Under the pieces are notes generated by a model, which was not told the origin of the DNA, did not search any database, and saw only the letters and a program-made list of their open reading frames with translations. A stretch of 64,000 nt of DNA from Paracyclopina nana (taxonomy: Eukaryota; Arthropoda; Copepoda; Cyclopoida; Cyclopettidae): positions 6,262,001 through 6,326,000 of the forward strand of contig JAGUCH010000005.1 of assembly GCA_019096065.1 (NCBI GenBank), given 5' to 3'. The stretch's first letter is position 1. The number at the start of each line of letters is the position of its first letter. Both the position numbers and the translations under genes were made by a program. Of this stretch, positions 22,408-34,293 are shown piece by piece.

Positions 22408-22902
22408 TCTTTTTTCTGCATCTTTTTGATTACTTCCATGGAATATGAGCGGCATAAAATTACTTTAAATCCCTCAAATTTGATTCCAATATAATATCCC
22501 CAAAAATCCATAGAAAGAAATGTGATATAAAAGAGCTGAGTCGGATCGGTAAACTGAATTATAAGATGAGGAAATCGTATTACAGTATATAATATTTATT
22601 TATTTTGAGCTGGGGCACGTAAAGTAGGGTCATTATATCTATTTATATATGTAAACAATTTATCAATTTATAAAACTAAAACAAGCTAATAAAATAGCTG
22701 AGCAAAATGAGCTCAGATATTTTGTAAGCCTATTTCTAATTTGTTTACATATATATACGATTTTATATGATGGAAAGTAATTTTCAAATGTTAATGAAGT
22801 TACCAGACCATGTAATCTTGACCTAGCATCTGATCCATTACTTTGAAGGCTTGGGTTGAGAGGCCCTCAGTAGGGCAAGAGTAGTTGAAAGCGTTAATCA
22901 AT

Positions 22903-22998
22903 CAATTAAAAATTGTAGATTTTGAATTTGGCACTTTTTGGAGCTAAAAGCAATTAAAACTTGTAGATTTTGAATTTGGCACTTTTTGGAGCTAAAAG
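22903..22998. repeat. Tandem duplication, 48-bp unit, two copies
   Basis: The unit CAATTAAAA(A/C)TTGTAGATTTTG ... GGAGCTAAAAG is present at 22903-22950 and 22951-22998 with a single visible difference, so it is a recent local duplication. Confidence 0.85.
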
Positions 22999-23031
22999 CT
23001 CTGTTAGAATTCTAGCAACAACTTTTTAACT

Positions 23032-23104
23032 GCATTGGTAGCTCAGTCAGTAGAGCGCCGGACTCCTAATCCAAGTGTTCAGGGTTCGATCCCCAAATAT
23101 GGCC
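23032..23104 (+). pseudogene. tRNA-like relic 3 (Lys/Arg-like, loop CTCCTAA)
   Basis: TAGCTCAGTCAGTAGAGCGC is a good D arm and A box, and CAGGGTTCGATCCCC a good T arm and B box. The loop CTCCTAA would give anticodon CCT. The anticodon stem has two mismatches and the acceptor stem pairs poorly, so it is probably a pseudogene. GGCCTTTTTTC follows as a terminator. Confidence 0.55.
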
Positions 23105-23370
23105 TTTTTTCTGCAATCGGAATTATTTCTTTGACAATATCATGGTAACAGAGGAGCAACACAGCATATAAAATACTTTATAATGTATAAACCTCGGATT
23201 TAAATTGGAAAAACACTCGTACAATTACAGCCCTCGCAGGCCCGGGCTAGTAAAGCTGTACTCGAGTTTTCCCATTTTGAAATCCTCGCTCAGCTATTTA
23301 ATGACCCTACTTTACGTGCCCCAGCTCGAAATCAATAACTAAAAAAACGAAATACCAAATTAATACAGTA

Positions 23371-23440
23371 CATTAATAGTTAAGTGGTAGAGCACCGAAT
23401 CTTTCATCCGTTGACCCGGGTTCGATTCTTGCTCTCCTAT
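23371..23440 (+). pseudogene. tRNA-like relic 4 (Glu-like)
   Basis: TAGTTAAGTGGTAGAGC, CTTTCATCC and CCGGGTTCGATTCTTG resemble tRNA-Glu(TTC) arms. Stems do not pair fully. TATTTTTTC follows. Confidence 0.45.
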
Positions 23441-23822
23441 TTTTTCTTTCATATTGATATGAACTTAAGGGCGTTAGGAGAGATGAGAAAAAGCGAAAAT
23501 TGCACAAGTTTATTATACCTTACTTGAATGATTGAAGCAATCCCCTCTCGTTCGTAGGCTACGGATCTTTTGTTTGAGGTGAACAGGGTTTTAAGGCTCA
23601 TATGTCAAGGAAATCAGTTCAAAATGTTTGTGAACTCAGTAATGAAAAATTCGGATGCATTTTATGTGCGAGCTGGCCGTGAAAATAGAGTATTTGCAGC
23701 TAGACATTCAAATTAACTCGTGCATGCTAAAAGTTTGCATATTTTACCTCCTATTCACCAATGCATGAAAACAGCAGCACATGTCCCTTTCACATGAAAT
23801 TAGGGCGCGCATTATATTCTAA

Positions 23823-24227
23823 TGTCGTGTTCATGTACGCCCTAAACTCCTTAGGAAAATGCACGAAAACCACTTCAAGGAAAGGAGAAAAATTGTCCTA
23901 TGACAAGCGCCAGCTTATACTACAAAAATCAGATCGACTTTAAGCCAACTTGAAAGTAAACAAATCTAATTTTGGCTATTAAGTGCTACACATTTAAGTC
24001 CTTTTGAGCAAAATCATTTGTTAAATTTCATCTTTTATAAAAGAAATGTGATGAAAGATATTTTTTTTAATATGCTGAAAACCATGAGACAAAATAGCAA
24101 AAATTGCCATTAAAAACGCTGCTTGGCCCCAAGCTGAACTCGTAGAGTGGCAGTCAGCAACTGATTCACTTTTCCTAATGACAATTTTTTCCATACCTTA
24201 AGGCATTCTTAATACATGAACAGGGCA
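23823..24227. mobile_element. MITE family D, copy 3 (405 bp)
   Basis: TAA (23820-23822) then TGTCGTGTTCATGTACGC; the right end TACATGAACAGGGCA is followed by TTA. The interior is full length and close to copy 2, and it retains the intact GACTTTAAGCCAACTT site. Confidence 0.85.
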
Positions 24228-25549
24228 TTAGTTTTATTGCCAAGTGCGAAAATAATGATAAGGGGTGCGTAGATGAACATGACATTAAAGTTGATGTGAG
24301 TTTTTAAACAAACATCTTGATGCGTTTCCAGCTTTTGACATTAATTGGTCAGCGTTGTTGGAAGCAAAATTTATTCTGTGGAGTTTGTTTAGAATCTACT
24401 GCGACGACAGAAGACGCACACACAAAAAGTTAGAGATTTGTTACATCATTTTTAAACATTCGCGGTACTCCTAAATTAGCAGAGACTGTGGAGAGAAGTG
24501 TCAAAAGTTTGGCTATTTTTATTTTCTTGGGTCATTTTCAGGTGTTGAGATGAGAAGGAGCGAAAATTGCACGAGTTTATTGATTTTTCTTCGTTTCTTC
24601 TTTCTTGCGAATTGCGTGTATGAATTTTTGAAACGTGATATTTTTTAATTGGCTTAACTCGATCACGTTTCACAAGTCTCTAATGATTTGAGATCCTGAA
24701 ACAGTGTGTGTGCGCGTGTATAGCAATAATAATAATAATATTCTAGCATAATTGTTTTTTGGGGGAGGAGAGAATTGGCTTTATTTCTACAGATATTGGT
24801 AACAAAAATGATTTTTGACAGAAATTTTTTCACCTACAATTTATATATTTATATGGTTGATGAGAAAGAGAAGTGAGAGCAGCAAAAAAACAAATTGTTG
24901 TTATCTCATATAATGTGGTATAATATGTAAGGACAAAATTGCAATATTCTAATAATAAGGTTTAGTTGCATCCTCATTGTTATCCAACTATTAATGTAGT
25001 AGTTATAGCATAATTAAATTCGTCAGTCTTTTGGGGGTTCGAGCGCGCGTTGCCGCGTCAACAGGCTGAACAAGGCGCGCCCAAAACGCGTGCGCGGCCG
25101 CCAGCGCACTTTTTACAACATGAGCATTGAAGCGCGCGCGCGACAGCTGCAAGAGAGCTGCTTTTCAAGCGGGAAAAACATGTCTTAACGCAAAAGTGCT
25201 TCCGTTTTACGGCGGTAAAAGATGCAGGGTGCAGAATGATTACAATGATTATAATGGAAGTTGTTGTACACGCGGTGGTCTGACATTGATATGGATGTCC
25301 ACTCTTTTGCAACCGCAATTGTCAATGTTCACTCGTTGGTCCGTGGTAAAACGGCTAGCAGCACAAGTCCGAACAACAACAACAAAAAACTGAGAGAGCT
25401 AGGGTCGAAGTTCGAAACGTTGCTTTTTTAGTCAATAAGGTTGAGATTGGATTGATTGTTGCCGTCGAAAGAGCCCTTTACGCTCGTGTGAAGAACCACC
25501 AGTTTTGCTTGTCCTATTTTCAAGTTCACACGGCGTAAAAGGCCTCCTG
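24228..25549. other. Downstream region of Abd-B, probable 3' UTR plus intergenic DNA
   Basis: No independent gene is seen. On the minus strand an AATAAA lies at about 24780-24785, roughly 765 nt after the Abd-B stop, and could end its 3' UTR, but this is unproven. A very CpG-rich patch lies at about 25030-25145, and an AAT microsatellite at about 24726-24743. Confidence 0.4.
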
Positions 25550-28339
<2,790 letters not shown>

Positions 28340-29330
28340 GTCACCCTATGCCGCGTAGGAGTTGCTTAACCGGTTGTCTGGAGCCAACTGCGAGAGCTCC
28401 TCGATGATCTCTTCATAGTAGTCTTGCGTTGCTACTGCACGAAGAACAACTACTGCTGCTAATGCTCCGACGACGACAAGGAGGAGGAGAGGGACGTTGA
28501 CGACGACCGCGACGACGACGACGAGTTTTGCGTCTAAAGCAGCAGCATGCGCTACTTCGGCCAATAACGCTCCCATGTACTACACTACACGTACGTAGAT
28601 ATCCATGCATTCCCTGCACTTTTTTAGCCACATTTCATTCCCGAGTTCCATTCCATGATTGAAATTTAATTTCGGATTTTAAAATCACGTCCTCGCGTCA
28701 TTATTGCCGCAGATGAAACATTCACCCTGATTTTTCCGCCAATGTCTCCCAATGACGGCCAATCGCAAGCATCAGTTGTTCAAATGGCTAGAATGGATGG
28801 TTGAAGGCCCAAAAATACGGCCATTTTTGCCGTAGCGCTGCGACCCGACCTCGCGGGATGAATGGCCACTAATTGGTCCATAAACGTTGCCTTGAGAAGC
28901 ATAAGCAAAAAGCAGTGCTCATGAGCGCGCAAGACTGCAATGTAAACAACATAAAAGTGGGTAATGACATAATTTCGCGGACCTTTCACACCTCTGCTGT
29001 TCGCTTTTTAAAACGGAATAATGATGACAATAAAACGGTTAATGGTACGTAGCAGACGTCTTTACGGACGTCAAAAGTAGTTGCGAAACCGCCGCAAGAG
29101 GGCGCCCTAAGTCGCGCGTTTCCCTTGCTGCGGCAACCCTCGCGGAAAGCGCCACCTTGCGGCCAAACCGGAACTGAGGAAGGGTTCCAATGTGGCAAGA
29201 CCACGCCCATTCCTAATTCTTCTTGCAGCCATATGCCACACGATTTAGCATGATGGAAGAAAAAGTGCCATAATTTTCACGCGAAAATTCCCAAGTCAAA
29301 AAGAAGCCAACTTACGGTATTAAAAAAATA
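28340..29330 (-). promoter_or_regulatory. Abd-B upstream leader and promoter region, with a 76-codon upstream ORF
   Basis: Immediately upstream of the Abd-B start, a 76-codon ORF (28576-28346, minus) ends in TAG six bases before the Abd-B ATG and in the same frame. It begins MGALLAEVAH, has Val/Leu-rich stretches made by GTC repeats, and ends in an acidic segment (DYYEEIIEELSQL). It is probably transcribed as leader. No clear TATA box was found. The rest, to 29330, shows no gene. Confidence 0.45.
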
Positions 29331-29488
29331 GGGCGTTCTCATATTGGACTTTAGCTTACCAAAACCTGATTTTGGTTAACCAAAAACTGGTTTTAGTCAA
29401 GCGCTATGTAGTGCCTACCTACCGAAAACAGGTTTTTGGTTAACCAAAATCAGCTTTTGGTAAGCTAAAGTCCAATATGAGAACGCCC
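29331..29488. mobile_element. Palindromic MITE family G, copy 2 (158 bp, TA duplication), 1 kb upstream of Abd-B
   Basis: Nearly identical to the copy at 18912-19069, of the same length, and flanked by TA on both sides (29329-29330 and 29489-29490). It lies between the Abd-B start and the 3' end of the transporter gene. Confidence 0.9.
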
Positions 29489-30070
29489 TACTGACTTCCT
29501 TTGTGGAGCATATAATTTTCCATGTCGAAGCGTTGCGAGTCTTGGACAGGATCCAATGTTTTATTGCACCCAATTGGCATTCCGTGAGCTTTGAGTGCCA
29601 AAGTCTACTTCAAATTGAAGAGTTGAATTTATTTGACGACGATGAGGACGAAGACTTCAAAGTTCCGACGACAGCTATGTAAATGTTTTCATATCCTTTT
29701 TCTAGAGCAGCTCTGGCTTTCCAAAAGCTTCTCTTAAAAAGAATCTGCTTTTGAAGTTTAGAAAGCTCCGTTTTTTTTAAATAAGCCGTTATTGACCAGC
29801 TACAACTTACTTTTTAATAAATGAAGCGTTATTGAGCATCATTGAGAGGTTGTGCGTCAATGAAATGAGCAAGTTGCGCTTTAAAAGTATCCTCATTTAT
29901 TGGCATCTGATCATAAAAATAGAATTAGGTACAAAGACTGCGAGAGTGAAAAACACCCTTTGCTATTCTTCCTTGACTGCCATGAACATCTTTTGGGAAG
30001 TGAGGTTCAAAGTTGCTGGAAGTATCAAGCATCATCAATATTAATACTCTGGATTTGAAGAAGAGTGATA

Positions 30071-31768
30071 TTAAATACCCATGGTGTCAACGACCCATTT
30101 TGGCTTTGATCTCCATACGACGCCGACGAGATAGACTGGAACTCCCAGGATGGTGATCAGCACGCCCATGCCAATGATGACAGGCTCAACGTAGAAGGGC
30201 ATTGCCACCAAGAAGAAGCATATGACAATGAAAGCGATCGGCACCACAATTCTAGTCTGAAATGCTTTGCTATTGACTTGTTCATGTTTTGGCTTATTTT
30301 AGTCATTCACCTTGATGGGACGGTGCAACTCTGGTTTTTTCCACCTTAGCCAAAGCAAGCTGGCAATCGAGAGCAGAATGAAGCTGGACTCGACAAAAGA
30401 GGCGTAATTGATCAAATCGTAGATGTTGCCAGTGTACAAATACAAGAGCGACAGAGCTCCCTTAAAATGGTCCAAGTTGCATCGCTTGAATCGAGAGATT
30501 ACGCTTTAAATTACCAGGAAGATGAGAGCTGGCTTGGGCGTGTAGCTGTCCACTGTGACCAAGGAGAGGCAATCTGGAATATGCCCATGGCGAGCGCCAA
30601 CGAAGCATAACCTGCTGGAGGTCATGATGTGGCAGCTCAGGCTTCCCAATGCTGAAATGCCAACCAGGATTGTCATGACGCCTCCGGCCCATCTGAAGGC
30701 TTTTGAAGCGAAAGTCTAAAAAATACGCGGACATTAGGGCGGAAATTGAATCGGCCGTTTCGAATGAAGGCATACGACTGCAATGGCGTTCGACGCCAGC
30801 ATTTCCGTGGGGCTGAGCACGGACAAGTAGGAAATGTTGGCGAGGATATAGAGAAATGTGACCACTGGCAGCGAAATGTAGATCGCTCTCGGCAAATTGA
30901 CGTAGGGATTCTTCAGCTCCTCCGTCATGAAGTTCAGGTAGTTCCATCCGGCATAGGAATAAATGCCCGAGTAGAAAGCGAGGCAGATTTTGCCCGGGTC
31001 GGTTTCCGAGTAGTCGAAAGCATTGTCAAAGTTCTTGTAGCCACCTAACCAAAGAAACCGCACTCATTATGGATTTTTGGATAATTTCCCGAGTACCTTG
31101 GAACATGGCATACATGCCAAAGAGAATGACCAGGCCCATGGCCACCAGTTTGGTCACCATGAAAACGGTCTGCATTCTGGTGGTGATTTTCATGCTGTAG
31201 CAGTTGAGCCAGGTTAAGCCCGTGATGAAGACCGCGGCCAAAAGGCTGATTGCAGAACTTGGAAGCTCATCTTCACCGAAAAATGGCTGAACCAGGTAGT
31301 TGGCCACAGTCAGGCTCATGATTGCATTGGTTGTTGGCCTATATTGTGCACAACTATCAGTAGTAACCCAAATTTTGTAGAATTCACTTACACAAACACA
31401 AAGTTGGCATCCCACAAGTACAAAAAGGCTGGGAAGGGCCCGAAGGCCTCCATGATGTAGGCGTAGTCACTTCCAGACTTGGGAATGGATGTCCCCAGCT
31501 CGGCGTAGCATAGCGCACCAAGCATGGATAGGAGTCCACAGACCACCCATACGATGAGACTCACGCCAATCGAGCCAGCTTCCATCAGCACTCCCTTGGG
31601 GCTGACAAAGATGCCTGATCCGATGATGATGCCAATGATGATTGCCACTCCCTCCAGAAGACCCAGCTCTTTCTTAAGATGCACTCCCTTTTCTTTCTCA
31701 TCGTCGCCCTTGGACGGCTCTTCAACATTTTTCTCCTCAGCCGCCAAATCTGAGGATTCGCCAGTCAT
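30071..31768 (-). CDS. SLC7 (LAT-type) amino-acid transporter light chain, 6 coding exons, 474 aa
   Basis: Exons on the minus strand: 31768-31392, 31338-31097, 31044-30776, 30715-30515, 30460-30311 and 30256-30071. All introns are GT-AG, 52-60 nt long, and phases match, giving 475 codons including the stop. The protein matches the LAT1/y+LAT family throughout: the [10 protein letters not shown] segment of TM1, [44 protein letters not shown] of TM6, and RPIKV before the last helices. Such proteins have twelve membrane helices and exchange large neutral or cationic amino acids as a heterodimer with an SLC3 heavy chain at the plasma membrane. An acceptor at 31801-31802 implies an upstream non-coding exon, so the start MTGESSDL is chosen. 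Drosophila relatives include minidiscs and JhI-21; orthology to one of them is not decided. AATAAA (minus) at 29901-29896 may end the transcript. Confidence 0.95.
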
Positions 31769-32505
31769 GATTTTGCTGCAGATGTCTTCGCGGGAATAAC
31801 TGAAAGTAGAGATCTTTGTTGCTATATTTCGTCCCCCCCTCAAATCTTGGACTTCAATGAAGAAGCTTCGGTTAACATCTTTTCTTCAAGGCACTGCGAG
31901 CGTGTGTCCCGTTAGTATTGAGCTTTCCAGCTCACAGGACTGCAAATATTAAAATCACTGTACTTGCAAAACTGCTCTCTAGTTACAGCAATGCAAGCAA
32001 AAAATGCGTCTTTCTTGCACTTCAAGTGTTAGTAGGAAGTGTTGTTTTTTTAGAAAGCTGCCAATCTATTGCCTTGCTCCGCATTTGAGTGCATTTCAAG
32101 TCTACAGGACACAGCCGAAGAAAGAATGTGTTTTTGCCCCCATTCCAAGCTATAAAAATCTCAACAAGAAGACGAAGAAGCAATTTCAGGAAAATGCAGC
32201 CTAAACAATTATATGAATGTGCAATCTGACATACCCAAATCGAGTTGATATTGCATCAGAAAAATCGGCTATAAAAGAGGATAGAAAAACTACCACGTGG
32301 ACCTACTACCACTACATGACTTATTTGGCAATGTTTTGGCAGGGAAAGCTAGCGGCTTTCTATTTTGATCAGCTGTGCTCCTTCTGTCAACCAATTCAAA
32401 TCATGGAGGGAATATGTGAAGCCAATTGGTCCTATTAACTAATCTCCACTCTGGATTTATTATGTCTTAAAACTAATATTTTAAAATTAACTGTCTCATG
32501 AGGAG
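31769..32505. other. 5' region of the transporter gene and intergenic DNA
   Basis: It should contain the transporter's 5' non-coding exon (acceptor at 31801-31802 on the minus strand) and promoter, which I cannot place. No other gene is seen. Confidence 0.45.
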
Positions 32506-32587
32506 GCGGTCGTGGCCGAGTGGTTAAGGCGTCTGACTAGAAATCAGATTCCCTCTGGGAGCGTAGGTTCGAGTCCTACCGACCGCG
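32506..32587 (+). tRNA. tRNA-Ser (anticodon AGA)
   Basis: The 82-nt class II tRNA has a perfect acceptor stem GCGGTCG/CGACCGC with discriminator G. The D arm is TGGCCGAGTGGTTAAGGC, the anticodon stem TCTGA/TCAGA around CTAGAAA giving AGA, a long variable arm (TCCCTCTGGGAG) follows, and the T arm is TAGGTTCGAGTCCTA. All serine identity features are present and it appears functional. Confidence 0.97.
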
Positions 32588-34293
32588 AAATTTATTTTTG
32601 AAATTAGTATTTTTATGTGCAATTCAGCTCAATTCCTTATTCTAATAGAAGCATGCATATCTCATAGTTTTTACGAAATTACTTTTAAGAAATTGGAGTT
32701 GGGCTTATTGTTGGAGTAGCTCAAATTTTAGGAAAGCCTACCTAATTTTTTGCTCATTTGTCAAGTTTTTCTCATTGCTTTTTTCAAGCCAATTTCATGC
32801 CTCATTTGGTTTTATCAAAGTCCAGGAGATCATTTTCACCGTTCACAAAATATTGGAGCTGATGGGCCCAATTTAAGGCCTTCTGGGCCTTTAAGGGCTA
32901 GGAAAATGAGGGGCTGAGGCCTTTTCATGATTAGCTATTTTGAAATGCATTGGAGAGAGAAAAAAGTTCACTAGCGAAAATAGGTCAAAGATTGCTGCTT
33001 TATCCACGGTTTAGGAGCTCGTAGAATAGAAATTTGAACATTTGGCGCTTTTCTCCTCTATATTTGAAGACTGGGAGGTAAAACATCGACGACGCTTTTA
33101 CGTCAACTTTACTCAGGAGAACAGAACAACTCCAGAGCAATTTCGCAATTTTGGGCCTAGCGCCATACCTCTGAAGAGAAGCAGCCTATTCAATAGGATC
33201 CGTTTTCTGTTGCGTGCTATAAGTGAGCATACACACAAAATTTGGAGTGGCGCCATCTCTGAGGACTGACGCACTTTTTCCAAAAAAATCGAGATTAGTG
33301 ATACATTTCTTTTAGCATTCGTGGTTTAAAATCTGATTTGAAAGTTGCCTTTTAAAATAAAGCATGCAAAGGTAGAAGCAATATGATGAGATGGCCCGAT
33401 TTCAAAATTGCACTCTTTGCCTACAGAGAGCGTTGCTCGTAGAAATAAATTTGCCTTTTCTTCTTCCTTGCTTCTATACTTATGCGCGACGCGAACAGGG
33501 GATTTTAAGGCGTTTGCTCAAATTAAATTATTAATACCGAAATTCAAAGTTCTTCTTGCCATCGCAATATTTTTAAGAATTTTTTAATTCATTAAATCAT
33601 TTACTTCAGAAATCCTCGAAATATCTGTTTGTCAGTCAGATTTTAGCTATTTAAAACAATGGTAGTCAGATAACGGGGTTTCTTTGAAATTGAACTTTCC
33701 GTTTCTGTCAGAAATAAGTAAAAAATAGTCACTTTTAGCTTTAACCGTTCCCTTCGGCTTCTCAGTTATGTGGCGTTGCTTTGTTTGAAAATGCAGGCTC
33801 GACTCAATTTCGATCCCGAGTTGAATGGCTGGCGTGATAGGGCAGAGTCGACCCGACTCGGCGTTTATGGGGTTCGAACCCGGGCCGGTGATGGAGCGAA
33901 GCCTACAAAATTGCGTCATGAGTCGAACTGCCAATGAACGCGGAGCAGAGCTCTGTTTGTGTTCTCATCTCCTAGGAGAAGGGATTCCCTTGGTGAAAGC
34001 GTCGCATGGATTTTATTTAGGCAAATTCTTGAGGCTCCATCGAAAATATGGCGAGAATTGTTTTGATGTATGTACACAACAATGCGGACGGAAAAGAGAA
34101 CAAAAGCGGAGGCTTTTTTTGTTTGTTCTCCACAAATGTATTTCATCTAAGCGCTTTTCCACTAGATACGACAGAATGATTATTTCATATATCTAGCATA
34201 AGTCTACCGAAATTGCAAGAGGGCAATTTTTAGACTTTTAATGAACTGATTGAGTAGCATAATTAAAGCATGGGAAAAGAAGCTCTGAAAACA
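32588..34293. other. Intergenic DNA, no gene seen
   Basis: No supported coding sequence. A tRNA-T-arm-like GGGGTTCGAACCC near 33870 is not accompanied by a cloverleaf. On the minus strand ATTAAA at 34242-34237 may be the poly(A) signal of the 866-aa gene. Confidence 0.5.

Larger units (their letters stand above)
21960..23330. repeat. Repeated block carrying ATGACCCTACTTTACGTGCCCC, three copies
   Basis: A block of about 70 bp (CATTTTGAAATCCTCGCTCA ... ACGTGCCCCAGCT) occurs at about 21960-22034 and again at about 23257-23326. Its end part is present in the opposite orientation at about 22603-22637 (AGCTGGGGCACGTAAAGTAG). The copies bracket the tRNA-like relics. The family is not recognised. 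Confidence 0.6.

Noticed and set aside
33838..33900. tRNA-like sequence with a perfect GGGTTCGAACCC T-arm
   Set aside because: The D and anticodon arms do not form (only a GAGTCG/CGACTC hairpin with a tiny loop); more likely a short palindromic patch or SINE fragment.
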